Positions 55,501 to 63,920 of a DNA stretch of 64,000 nucleotides are shown piece after piece (within the stretch, counting starts at the first letter, position 1; every line of letters begins with the position of its first letter). The notes under the pieces were generated by a model. It ran no database searches. It saw only the letters and a program-made list of their open reading frames with translations, and was not told the origin of the DNA. This DNA is from Streptomyces zingiberis. GTDB taxonomy: Bacteria; Actinomycetota; Actinomycetes; Streptomycetales; Streptomycetaceae. The translations under genes were made by a program, and so were the position numbers. Location of the stretch: assembly GCF_012034935.1 (NCBI RefSeq), contig NZ_JAATEN010000001.1:372001-436000 (forward strand). Direction: 5' to 3'.

Positions 55501-57120
55501 TCAGCCCACCCGGCTCGACTCCGGCAGGGCGGGCCCCGCGGTCTCGGGCGGTGTCACGGGCGCGGCCGGGGACTCCGGGGCCTCCGGGGGCGGGGGCCGG
55601 AGGATGCCCGCCGTGAAGACGGCCGTCACACAGAACGCCACGGGCAGGAAGAAGGTCAGGTTCAGCGGCATGAGCCCGGTCATCGGGCCGATCACCGCGG
55701 GGCCCGCCAGCATCCCGAAGTATCCGAGCCCCGCCACCCGCGAGACGTTCGCACCGGAGGCCTCGCTGTCCGCGTGCCCGGCGGCGCTGAAGAACTGCGG
55801 GACGCAGCCGGAGAGCCCGATGCCGAACACGGTCCAGCCGGCCAGGGCGAGCGGCACCCAGGGCGACAGCGCGGCGGTGGACAACCCGGCCGCCGCCAGC
55901 GCCGCCCCGTAGCGCACCACGAACACCGGGCCGAAGCGGGCCGAGACGCGGTCCGCCGTCAGCCGGCCGACGGTCATCGCCGTGGCGAAGGCGCCGTACG
56001 CGAACGCGGCCGTCGCCGCCGGGGCGTCCAGCACGGTCTGGACGTGCAGCACGCTCCAGTCGTAGGCCACACCCTCGCTGAGCATCAGGATCATGGCCAG
56101 CAGCGCCAGCCCCCACACCCGGCGGGGCGGCCGGCGCCTGCCCGTCCGGGGCGCGGCGGACCGGCCGGACTCCGCGGTGCCGCCGGCCTTCCGGCCGTCC
56201 GTGCCGCCCTTGCCGTCCGCCTCGCCGGCTGTCCCGCTGTCCGCCCCGCTGTCCGTCCTGCCCTCGGGGTGCAGCAGGGAAGGCGCCATGAGCAGCGCGG
56301 TCAGCACGCCCAGCGCAGCGACCCCGCCCAGGGTGAACGGCAGGCTCCAGCCCCAGCTGATCGTGCGGGCGCCGACCAGCGCCGCGAACACGCCGCCCAC
56401 CGAGAACACGGCGTGGAAGGCCGACAGCACCGGCCGCCGGTAGCCCCGCTCCACCTGCACGGCATGGGTGTTCATGCTGACGTCCATGCAGCCGTTGCCG
56501 AAGCCGAACAACACCATGGCCGCGGTCAGCGTGAGGAGATCCCCGGCGAAGGCCGGCAGCGCCAGGCCGCCGCTGCACAACACGCCCGCCAGGGGAACGG
56601 TCCGCCGGCTGCCGAACCGGTCGCTCAGCGGCCCGAAGAGCCGCAGCCCCGCCAGCGCCCCGGCCCCCATCGCCAGCAGCAGCCAGCCGAGCACCGCGTG
56701 GGAGATCCCGGCCCGGTCCTCGACGGACGGGATGTGCACCACCCAGAGGCCTATGACGAAGCCGTTGAGCCCGAAGTAGCCGAAGGTGGCCAGCCGGGCC
56801 AGGCGCAGCGTACGGCTGGGCCGCGAGGGGGGACCGCCCGGCCCGGCCTGCCCGGTCTCACCCGCGTCACCGGCTCCACCGGCCCCGGCGGCCGGCACGG
56901 CCGGTCCCGGGTCCCCGGCCTTCCCGTCCCCGGCCTTCCCGTCCCCGGCCGACGGCAGGCCCGCCACCGGCGCGACCACCCCGGCGGACGGCGCTTCCGC
57001 CACGGCCGGCGCGGGTGGCTGACCGGCGGGGGCGTCCCCGCCGGCGGGTTCACCTCTCCCCTGGTGCGATCCATCCGTTCCCCGGGCACCATCCGTACCT
57101 TCCGCACCGTCGCTCCGCAT
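55501..57120 (-). CDS. MFS transporter with a long disordered N-terminus
   Basis: 539 residues. The first 100 are Gly, Ala and Pro-rich and disordered, with KAGDGKAGD repeats. Then come about twelve membrane helices starting LARLATFGYFGLNGFVIGLW, with the A-like loop GPLSDRFGSRRTVP, and a Gly/Asp-rich central cytosolic loop (TDSGADSGTAGEADGK). The HADSEASGANVSRVAGLGYFG segment resembles FucP/YbjJ-type sugar or drug transporters; the substrate is unknown. TAACCT lies 6 nt before the ATG and there is no Shine-Dalgarno, indicating a leaderless transcript. It is convergent with the AraC hybrid gene, 53 bp apart. Confidence 0.85.
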   Translation of the reverse strand: MRSDGAEGTDGARGTDGSHQGRGEPAGGDAPAGQPPAPAVAEAPSAGVVAPVAGLPSAGDGKAGDGKAGDPGPAVPAAGAGGAGDAGETGQAGPGGPPSRPSRTLRLARLATFGYFGLNGFVIGLWVVHIPSVEDRAGISHAVLGWLLLAMGAGALAGLRLFGPLSDRFGSRRTVPLAGVLCSGGLALPAFAGDLLTLTAAMVLFGFGNGCMDVSMNTHAVQVERGYRRPVLSAFHAVFSVGGVFAALVGARTISWGWSLPFTLGGVAALGVLTALLMAPSLLHPEGRTDSGADSGTAGEADGKGGTDGRKAGGTAESGRSAAPRTGRRRPPRRVWGLALLAMILMLSEGVAYDWSVLHVQTVLDAPAATAAFAYGAFATAMTVGRLTADRVSARFGPVFVVRYGAALAAAGLSTAALSPWVPLALAGWTVFGIGLSGCVPQFFSAAGHADSEASGANVSRVAGLGYFGMLAGPAVIGPMTGLMPLNLTFFLPVAFCVTAVFTAGILRPPPPEAPESPAAPVTPPETAGPALPESSRVG

Positions 57121-57636
57121 GGAAACAGGTTAGCGACCAGGGGCCGGACGTACGACGGTGCGACGGCCCGGCGCGGGAGGCGCCGCCCGGGGCGTGCGGA
57201 GGGCGCGCGGCCGCCGCCGGGACGCCCCCGGGCGGCCGCCGCGCGGGGAGGGCCGAGGCCGGCCCGGGGATCGCGAGGGGGCCGCACGGCGGCACGACGG
57301 GCGCACTTCCGCGCCGGCCCGGGTTCCGCCTCACGCGCTCCCGCCCGCCACCACCTCGCGCGTGAGGTCCGCGAACCATGTCCTCACCGGCGTGCGCCGG
57401 GGCCGGGGGAGGCCGGGCCGGTGGCCCCGGGGCCACCGTGGTGGTGAACCGCGGGCCAACTGCCGCCGCCGCAGGGGTTGCGGCCAGTTGTCGCGTACCG
57501 CACAACCATTCGACCGGGGCCGGGGTCTCCTGTTGCGCCGTCCGCACCCGCCCCGGAGACCCCGGGGCGGCGGCGGGGCGGCACGGCCTCATCGGACCGG
57601 ATGCCCCGGCATCCCGCGCGCACAGGAGACCTCTGC
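57121..57636. promoter_or_regulatory. Divergent region of the MFS and FG-GAP genes
   Basis: 516 bp. A near-perfect 16-bp palindrome ACCTCGCGCGTGAGGT lies at 57353-57368 (14 of 16 positions symmetric) and is a candidate operator. TAACCT (minus strand, about 57127-57132) is the -10 of the MFS gene. AGGAGA before 57637 is the ribosome site of the FG-GAP gene. No gene was found. Confidence 0.45.
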
Positions 57637-59106
57637 ATGCCCCAGCACCTCCGTACCGCCCTGGCCGCCACCGTCGCCGCGGCCCTCACCGGGGGCCTCC
57701 TCGCCGCCACCGCGACCACCGCGGCGGCCGAAGGCGCCCGCCCCACGGCCGACTTCAACGGCGACGGCTACCGGGACGTCGCCGTCTCCGCCCCCGGCGC
57801 CTCCGTGGACGGGCAGCCCGCCGCCGGCCAGGTCGTCGTCCTCTACGGCGGCCCGTCCGGGATCTCCGGGGCGAGGCGGACGGTGCTCAGCCAGGCCAGC
57901 CCGGGTGTGCCCGGCGCCCCCGAGGCCGGTGACCGCTGGGGCGGCGACACGGCGGCGGCCGACTTCGACAACGACGGCTACACCGACCTCGCCGTCGGCG
58001 CCGCGCTGGAGAAGGTCGGGAACGACGTGGACGGCGGTACCGTCCAGATCATCTGGGGCTCGAAGAACGGCCTCTCCGGCGGCACCACCCTCCCCGACCC
58101 GACGCCCAGCGGGCACGACCGCTTCGGCGCCGCCCTGGAGGCCGCCGACTTCGACGGCGACAACCGCGCCGACCTGGCGATCGGCTCCAGCTCCGCCACC
58201 ATCCAGGTCTACCGCGGCGGCTTCGGCCGGACGGCGGGCACCACCGGCGGCCGGTACACCGTCCGCCCGGCCATCCTCAGCGGCGCCGACACCGGGCCGC
58301 TGAACCTGCACTCCGGCGACGTCAACGGCGACGACGTCGCCGACCTCGTCGCCGACGGCTTCGACACCGTGGCCGACGGCGACAACCACTGGAACACCAA
58401 CTACTACCTGCCCGGCTCGCCCTCCGGCCTGACGGTGAACGGCGCCGCGAAGCTGCCCGCCGGCATCATCACCGACATCGGCGACACCGACAGCGACGGC
58501 TACGGCGACATCGTCATCGGCATGAGCTGGGACGCCTCCACCGGCGTCCCCGGGGCCGTCAAGGGCGGCAAGGTCAACGTGATCCACGGCTCCGCCACCG
58601 GCCCGAGCGGCAGGCGCGCCGCCTTCACCCAGGACACCCCCGGCGTCCCCGGCGGCGCCGAGGCGAACGACGCCTTCGGCGCCGAGCTCCACCTCGGTGA
58701 CGTCAACGGTGACGGCAACCTCGACCTCGCCGTCGGCGCCCCCGGCGAGGCGCTGGACGGCTTCGCGGCCACCGGCGCGGTGACGGTCCTCTACGGCGCG
58801 GCCGACGGCTCCGGGCTCACCGGCGCCGGCTCCCAGATGCTCCACCAGAACTCGCCCGGCGTGCCGAACGAGAACGAGGAGGGCGACTACTTCGGCTCCG
58901 ACGTCCACCTCGCCGACCTCGACGGCGACGGCAAGGCCGACCTCACCGTCGGCGCCATGGGCGAGAACGGCGGCAACGGCGCGGTCTACGCGCTGAAGTC
59001 CGACGGGAACGTCATCGGCGCGACGGGCGCCGTCTCGGTCTACGTCTCCACGGTGGGCGTGTCCTCCGCCGGCGCCCCGATGTTCGGCTCCAACCTCGCG
59101 GGCTGA
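57637..59106 (+). CDS. Secreted FG-GAP/integrin-like beta-propeller protein
   Basis: 489 residues with a Sec signal (LAATVAAALTGGLLAATATTAAA). Seven Ca2+-binding D-x-(D/N)-x-D type loops are visible: DFNGDGYRD, DFDNDGYTD, DFDGDNRAD, DVNGDDVAD, DTDSDGYGD, DVNGDGNLD and DLDGDGKAD, each followed by LAVG/VAVS-type strands, as in a seven-bladed propeller. No LPXTG or membrane anchor follows, so it is released or bound non-covalently. Substrate or partner is unknown. AGGAGA lies 7 nt before the ATG. The sequence after the stop is a long 9-bp tandem repeat. Confidence 0.9.
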   Translation: MPQHLRTALAATVAAALTGGLLAATATTAAAEGARPTADFNGDGYRDVAVSAPGASVDGQPAAGQVVVLYGGPSGISGARRTVLSQASPGVPGAPEAGDRWGGDTAAADFDNDGYTDLAVGAALEKVGNDVDGGTVQIIWGSKNGLSGGTTLPDPTPSGHDRFGAALEAADFDGDNRADLAIGSSSATIQVYRGGFGRTAGTTGGRYTVRPAILSGADTGPLNLHSGDVNGDDVADLVADGFDTVADGDNHWNTNYYLPGSPSGLTVNGAAKLPAGIITDIGDTDSDGYGDIVIGMSWDASTGVPGAVKGGKVNVIHGSATGPSGRRAAFTQDTPGVPGGAEANDAFGAELHLGDVNGDGNLDLAVGAPGEALDGFAATGAVTVLYGAADGSGLTGAGSQMLHQNSPGVPNENEEGDYFGSDVHLADLDGDGKADLTVGAMGENGGNGAVYALKSDGNVIGATGAVSVYVSTVGVSSAGAPMFGSNLAG

Positions 59107-59220
59107 GCGGGCTGAGCGGGCTGAGCGGGCTGAGGGCTGAGCGGGCCGAGCGGGCTGAGGGCTGAGCGGGCTGAGCGGGCTGAGGGGGTCTGAGGGCTGA
59201 GCGGGCCGAGCGGGCCGAGC
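59101..59220. repeat. GCTGAGCGG tandem repeat across the FG-GAP stop codon
   Basis: About twelve imperfect 9-bp units (GCTGAGCGG, GCCGAGCGG, GCTGAGG) start at the last codon and run for 120 bp, so TGA recurs repeatedly. It is noncoding and likely unstable in length. Confidence 0.9.
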
Positions 59221-59440
59221 AGTGGGCCGGCCCGGCCGACGCGGCCGGGCCGCAGGCTCCGCCCGTACCCGGCCGGCCCCCCAGCCCGCTCCACCCCTCC
59301 GCCCAGGGGCCCAGGCGCCCCCGGGGCCCGCCCGTGCCTGCCGGGCCCCGGGCCGGTGGGAGGCGCCTCGCCCGGCCCCGTCTCACCCGGACGGCCCACC
59401 CTCGCGGGAAGCCGGGCGCCGCCACCCGCACGCTGGTTCC

Positions 59441-60169
59441 ATGTGGTCACGCCGACTGGCCGTGGGGGCCGGGGTGGTGGTCCTGCCGCTGGCTCTGCTG
59501 GTGGTGCGGGACACCGTCCACTCCGACCCCCCTGGCCGGCCCGATCCCGCCGTCGTACGCCCGGCGGCGCCCAGACCCGCGATCGTCTCCCGGAAGAGCT
59601 GGGACGCGGACGAGGAACTGGTGCGCGAACAGCCGCGGTACACCGGCGTGGTGAGCGCCGTCTTCATACACCACACCGGGCACCCCAACGGCTACGACTG
59701 CGCGGACGTCCCCGGGCTGCTGCGCTCGCTTCAGTGGGTGCACGTCAAGAACGAGGGCTGGGACGACATCGGCTACAACTTCGTCGTCGACCGGTGCGGC
59801 ACCGTCTACGAGGGACGGGCCGGCAGCGTCACCCGCCCGGTGCGGGGCGCGCACACCCAGGGGTTCAACGCGCACAGCGTGGGCATAGCGGCGCTGGGCA
59901 CCTTCGACGCCGGCAACCCGGTGCCCCCGGCGCTGATCCGGGGCATCGCCGAGGTCGCGGCCTGGCAGCTGCGGCCCGGCGCCGACCCGCGCGGCACCGT
60001 ACGGCTCACGTCCAGCAACGACGAGAGCCGCTTCCACAAGGGGGACAAGGCGGTCCTCCACGTCATCTCCGGGCACCGCGACAGCTTCCAGACGGACTGC
60101 CCGGGGGAGGCCCTGTACGCGAAGCTCCCGGCGATACGGGACGCGACGGCGAAGCTGCGGAAGCGCTGA
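59441..60169 (+). CDS. Peptidoglycan-recognition / N-acetylmuramoyl-L-alanine amidase
   Basis: 242 residues with an N-terminal signal or anchor (LAVGAGVVVLPLALLVV) and a PGRP/amidase_2 domain. Zinc ligands are likely in AVFIHHTGHP (His) and GHRDSFQTDCPG (His and Cys). The catalytic Tyr lies in GYNFVVDRCGTVYEGR, and GIAALGTFDAG is the family core. It should cut the lactyl-peptide bond of peptidoglycan outside the membrane. No clear Shine-Dalgarno precedes the ATG; upstream in-frame starts add only low-complexity residues. Confidence 0.88.
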   Translation: MWSRRLAVGAGVVVLPLALLVVRDTVHSDPPGRPDPAVVRPAAPRPAIVSRKSWDADEELVREQPRYTGVVSAVFIHHTGHPNGYDCADVPGLLRSLQWVHVKNEGWDDIGYNFVVDRCGTVYEGRAGSVTRPVRGAHTQGFNAHSVGIAALGTFDAGNPVPPALIRGIAEVAAWQLRPGADPRGTVRLTSSNDESRFHKGDKAVLHVISGHRDSFQTDCPGEALYAKLPAIRDATAKLRKR

Positions 60170-60286
60170 GCGTGGAGCGGCGTCCCGCGCGTCCCGCGGC
60201 TGTTTCCCGGGACACGGCCCGCCGCGTCCCGGTCCCCCTCCCGCCGGGCGCGGCCCGTCTTGCGCCCGGTCCTGGTCCCACCGGAT

Positions 60287-60323
60287 GCGGCCGCCCTCCC
60301 CGGGGGTGCAGGAGGGCGGCCGC
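60287..60323 (+). terminator. 13-bp hairpin downstream of the amidase gene
   Basis: GCGGCCGCCCTCC (60287-60299) pairs perfectly with GGAGGGCGGCCGC (60311-60323). The rest of the gap to 60670 is noncoding; the part at 60570-60640 (AAGATAACC, AAGGATAAAAG) is less GC-rich and probably holds the next promoter. Confidence 0.8.
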
Positions 60324-60670
60324 CGTACGGGGGCCGGCCGCCGGGTGGGCCGATGACCGGCCGGGCCGTGCGGGACGCGCCAGGCCGCCGCCCCGTCTCG
60401 CGCCCGGCGAGGAGCCCGGAGGCCGGTGGCCGCACCCGGAATGAGGGGTCGGCCGGGCCGCGGCCGGCCGGCCCCGCCGGGACGCGTGGGTGTCCTGTGA
60501 GATGCGCGGAAGCTTCGCATGGTTGTGCGGTTTCGACGGGACGAACGGACCTGGCTTCCCCCTCGCGCCGGAAGATAACCGGCCCCCGGCACATCCGGAC
60601 GGCTCCTTCCGGAGGAATGAAGGATAAAAGCCCCGTAACGGGCGGGGCGCCGTTCCGAAGGGAACCGCAC

Positions 60671-61405
60671 ATGAGGAACTTCCGCAGCGTCACGGCCCTC
60701 ACGGCGGCGCTGGTACTGGGCGGCGGGGCCCTCGGTCTCTCCGCCCCGTCCGCCGGTTCCGCCCCCGCCGCCCCGGAACGGGCGCAGCGCACCGCCCAGG
60801 GCACCGGGCAGCGCACCGCCCAGGGCACCGCCGAGGTCTCCGCCTTCCACGCGATACCGGGAGTCACCGTCGACGTGTACGTGAACGGCAGGGAACTCCT
60901 GTCCGACGTGGCGCCCGGCACCCTGACCTCACCGCGGTCCCTCCCCTCGGGCAGCTACGACGTCGAACTCTTCCGGGCCGGCGCGGATCCCGCGGGCACG
61001 CCGCTGGTGGAGAAGGGTGTCCGGGTGCGCGCCGGGTCGAACACCACCCTTGTCGCCCACCTCACGGCGGCCGGCGACCCCACGCTGGACTCCTACACCA
61101 ACGACGTGTCGCGGGTGCCCGCCGGGCAGACCCGCACCACCGTGCGCCACGTCGCCGCCGCGCCGGCGGTGGACGTGAAGGCGGACCGGAAGACGCTGGT
61201 CTCAGGGCTGACCAACCCGGGCGAGGCGACCGGCACGCTGCCGGCCGGCACCGCCGAACTGCGGGTCCTGCTCGCCGGCACCGGCCGTACCGTGCTCGGC
61301 CCCACCCCGGTCGCCCTGCGGGCCGGCACCAGCACCGTCGTCTACGTCTGGGGCAGTGCCGCCGAGGGGAACCTGGCGCTGAAGACCCAGGTCCTCGGCG
61401 GCTGA
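60671..61405 (+). CDS. Secreted DUF4397 domain protein
   Basis: 244 residues. The signal peptide (VTALTAALVLGGGALGLSAPSAG) is followed by a short linker with two copies of QRTAQGT, then a DUF4397 domain: AEVSAFHAIPGVTVDVYVNGRELL, LPSGSYDVELFRAG, TTVRHVAAAPAVDVKADRKTLVSGL, and an Ig-like C-terminal strand set ending LALKTQVLGG. No LPXTG sorting signal is present. DUF4397 genes are regularly found beside class F sortase genes in Streptomyces, as here. GAAGGGA lies 8 nt before the ATG. Confidence 0.9.
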   Translation: MRNFRSVTALTAALVLGGGALGLSAPSAGSAPAAPERAQRTAQGTGQRTAQGTAEVSAFHAIPGVTVDVYVNGRELLSDVAPGTLTSPRSLPSGSYDVELFRAGADPAGTPLVEKGVRVRAGSNTTLVAHLTAAGDPTLDSYTNDVSRVPAGQTRTTVRHVAAAPAVDVKADRKTLVSGLTNPGEATGTLPAGTAELRVLLAGTGRTVLGPTPVALRAGTSTVVYVWGSAAEGNLALKTQVLGG

Positions 61406-61622
61406 GCCGGTCCCGGGCGCGCGCGGGCGCGCACCGCGCCCACGCGGGCGCCCCGCGGCGCCGACGGGGACGGTGCCCCTCCCCGGACGGTCACCGTCCC
61501 CCACCCGCCGGCCCACCTCACCCGCAGGCACCCAGGTACCCACCCCCCTCCGGGAACCGGAAGGCGCCGAGGCGCACCGGAGACGACCGGGGACCCCGAG
61601 CAGAAGAGAGTGAGGCACAGTC

Positions 61623-62462
61623 ATGGCTTCTCGCCGGCCCCGCCTCTGGCGACCGCTCTGCGCGGTGGCGGGCACGACCGCGGTGACGGCCGTCGCCGCC
61701 CTGCTCGCCGTCCCGGACGGGCCCGCCCCGGCCGGTACCCCGCCCCCCGATTTCGGTAACCGGCGGTCCGCCGCGCGGACGGTGCCCCAGGAGGGGCCGG
61801 GCCCGCGCGACGAGGCCGGCGGCCCGCAGGAGGGGGAGCGGGACGGGCCGCGGGAGGGGCGGAAGACGGCCCCCGGCCCGCGCCCGACCGCTTCGGGCCG
61901 CGATTCCGCCGCGGATCCCGGCGCCGCTCCGGACGGAGCCGTACCGCCCGGCGGTGAGCGCTCCGCGTCCCCGGGCCCCGGCTCCACCCCTCCCTCGGAG
62001 GACCCCGTGCCCGACGCCCCGCCCGTCCGGGTGCGGATCGGGCGGCTGGGCGTGGACGCGGAGATCCGGCCCGTCGGCGTCGCCCGGGACGGCACCGTCG
62101 CCGTCCCGGGCGACGCCCGCGCGGCCGGGTGGTACCGCGACGGCGCGGCCCCGGGCGCCACGGCCGGTTCCGCGCTGCTCATCGGGCATGTGGACGAGCG
62201 GTCCGGCCGGCTCGGGCCGCTGGCGGCGCTCCACTCCGTCCGTCCCGGCGACCGCGTCACCGTCCACCGGGACGGCGGCCCGCCGGTCCACTACGCCGTG
62301 GCCGCCCGCGAGGTAGTGGAGCGTGGCCGTCTGCCCGGTGAGCTGTTCCGCCGCACGGGGAGCCCGGTGCTGACGATGATCACCTGCACCCTCCCCTACG
62401 ACCGAGGCGACGGCGGCTACCGGAACAACCTCGTGGTGACCGCCACCCGGGTGAGCGACTGA
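61623..62462 (+). CDS. Class F sortase
   Basis: 279 residues. An N-terminal anchor (LCAVAGTTAVTAVAALLAV) and a Pro/Gly/Glu-rich linker of about 100 residues precede the sortase barrel. Active-site residues are His in LLIGHVDERSG, Cys in MITCTLPYDRG and Arg in GGYRNNLVV. The family would join a surface protein to a wall or other amine, but no LPXTG-type substrate is seen among its neighbours, a known puzzle for class F enzymes. GTGAGG lies upstream of the ATG. It follows the DUF4397 gene and precedes an ECF sigma gene. Confidence 0.9.
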   Translation: MASRRPRLWRPLCAVAGTTAVTAVAALLAVPDGPAPAGTPPPDFGNRRSAARTVPQEGPGPRDEAGGPQEGERDGPREGRKTAPGPRPTASGRDSAADPGAAPDGAVPPGGERSASPGPGSTPPSEDPVPDAPPVRVRIGRLGVDAEIRPVGVARDGTVAVPGDARAAGWYRDGAAPGATAGSALLIGHVDERSGRLGPLAALHSVRPGDRVTVHRDGGPPVHYAVAAREVVERGRLPGELFRRTGSPVLTMITCTLPYDRGDGGYRNNLVVTATRVSD

Positions 62463-62507
62463 CGTGGCACGGACCATCACGACGGGCCCCTCCCTATCGT
62501 CACGTCC

Positions 62508-63056
62508 GTGACCGGAACCCGCGCGGACGCCGAACTCGCCGAGGGCTTCGCCCGCGGGGACGAGGGGTGCCTCGCGGAGGCGTACCGCCGGTGGGCCGGG
62601 CTGGTCCACACCGTCGCCTACCGGACCCTCGGCGACAGCGGCGAGGCGGAGGACGTCACCCAGGAGGTGTTCGTCAGCGCCTGGCGCGGCCGCGTCGGCT
62701 ACTCACCCGCCAAGGGCTCGCTGCCCGGCTGGCTGCTCGGCATCACCCGGCACCGCGTGGCCGACGCCCTGGACGCCCGTGGCCGGCGGCAGGACAAGAT
62801 CCGGCGGGCCGCGGCCGGCGCGGCCGTCCGCCCCACCGGGGACGACCCGGGCGACGAGGTCGTGGACAGCGTGCTGGTGCTGGACGAACTCGGCGCCCTT
62901 CCCCAGCCCCAGCAGCAGATCCTCCGGCTGGCCTTCTACGACGACCTGACACAGGCGCAGATCGCCGAGCGCCTCGACCTGCCGCTGGGCACCGTGAAGA
63001 CCCATGTCCGCCGGAGTCTCGGGCGGCTCAGACACCGAATGGAGACGGACGGTTGA
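62508..63056 (+). CDS. ECF RNA polymerase sigma factor (SigK-like)
   Basis: 182 residues. Region 2 (GDEGCLAEAYRRWAGLVHTVAYRTLG, AEDVTQEVFVSAWRG) and region 4 (LPQPQQQILRLAFYDDLTQAQIAERLDLPLGTVKTHVRRSLGRLRHRM) are both complete. GTG 62508 is preceded by TATCGT (62495-62500) at 7 nt with no Shine-Dalgarno, the leaderless layout. The next gene, an anti-sigma factor, starts at a TTG overlapping the stop, the usual ECF/anti-sigma pair. Confidence 0.93.
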   Translation: MTGTRADAELAEGFARGDEGCLAEAYRRWAGLVHTVAYRTLGDSGEAEDVTQEVFVSAWRGRVGYSPAKGSLPGWLLGITRHRVADALDARGRRQDKIRRAAAGAAVRPTGDDPGDEVVDSVLVLDELGALPQPQQQILRLAFYDDLTQAQIAERLDLPLGTVKTHVRRSLGRLRHRMETDG

Positions 63057-63550
63057 CGGACCACGCCGATCTGGCCCTGCTGGCCGAACTGGCCCTCCGC
63101 GAGGACGGGGACGCCGGGTCCACGGGGTCCACGGGACCCGCTATGGGGTCCGGCCCGCTCGACGGCTGCCCCGACCCCACCGGAGGGGCCCTCGCCGGAA
63201 CCGGCCTCACCGGAACAACACCCGCCGGGGAGGCGGGGGCGGGCACCACGCCCGGAGGGCCGGAACTCCGCCGCCATCTGGACGACTGCCCGCAGTGCAG
63301 CGACACCCTGGTGACCCTGCACCGCATCGTCCGCGCCGCCCGGAGCCTCGATCCGGACGAGACGCCGGCCGCGCCGCCCGAGGCGCTCTGGGAGACCATC
63401 GCGGCCGAATTGGCCCTGGAGGGCGCGGAGCGGGGCGAGGCCGCCGTGCTCCGCCGCCTGCTGCGGACGGAACCGCTCGAGCCGGCCCCGCCGCGCTCCG
63501 CGTCCGCACCGGCGAACGCCGCCTCCCTGCCCGGCGAGGGAGCTCGCTGA
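63053..63550 (+). CDS. Soluble zinc-finger anti-sigma factor
   Basis: 165 residues from an unusual TTG start that overlaps the sigma stop (TTGA) and has GGAG 8 nt upstream. The zf-HC2 motif ELRRHLDDCPQCSDTL gives the HxxxCxxC zinc site. It is separated from the N-terminal helix (DHADLALLAELALRED) by about 50 residues of Gly/Thr-rich insert. Unlike most SigK-type anti-sigma factors it has no membrane helix and no RskA domain, ending in a disordered tail. It is likely a cytosolic redox- or zinc-responsive inhibitor of the upstream sigma, or a shortened derivative of a membrane form. Confidence 0.85.
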   Translation: MTDHADLALLAELALREDGDAGSTGSTGPAMGSGPLDGCPDPTGGALAGTGLTGTTPAGEAGAGTTPGGPELRRHLDDCPQCSDTLVTLHRIVRAARSLDPDETPAAPPEALWETIAAELALEGAERGEAAVLRRLLRTEPLEPAPPRSASAPANAASLPGEGAR

Positions 63551-63640
63551 GGGCGCGCACCCGGGCGCCCGGGCACCAGAGCGGTACGGCCGCGGCGCTC
63601 GCGCGCTGCCGTCCCGTCCCGGCCCGTCGCGGTGCCCGGA

Positions 63641-63690
63641 CGCGGCACCGGCCCGCCCTCGGCGGAGGACGGGCCGGAGGCCGTGCCGCG
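63641..63690 (+). terminator. Bulged hairpin downstream of the anti-sigma gene
   Basis: CGCGGCAC (63641-63648) pairs with GTGCCGCG (63683-63690), and CGGCCCG pairs with CGGGCCG inside, separated by a small asymmetric bulge. Confidence 0.65.
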
Positions 63691-63797
63691 GTGTGGCCGT
63701 GTTGCTGTGTGGCCGTGAAACCGTACGGAGGCGCGACCAGGTGGACGGGCCACGGTGCGGGCCGTGCCCTCGCCGGTCGGGCCGTCCGGTCATTCCG

Positions 63798-63839
63798 CCG
63801 CCGGGCCCCGTGGGCGGCGCCACCCACGGGGCCCGGCGG
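63798..63839. terminator. 17-bp perfect hairpin
   Basis: 63798-63814 (CCGCCGGGCCCCGTGGG) pairs perfectly with 63823-63839 around an 8-nt loop. It separates the sigma/anti-sigma operon from the convergent gene that begins beyond the window edge. Confidence 0.85.
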
Positions 63840-63920
63840 TCGCGCTGCCGAACGGTACGGCTCAGGTCCGGCCGGTACCCCCCAAGGTCCGGCCGGCCCC
63901 GCGCCGCGCCCCGGCCGGGA

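Noticed and set aside
55456..57447. 663-residue plus-strand frame opposite the MFS gene
   Set aside because: Antisense shadow rich in Gly, Arg, His and Gln.
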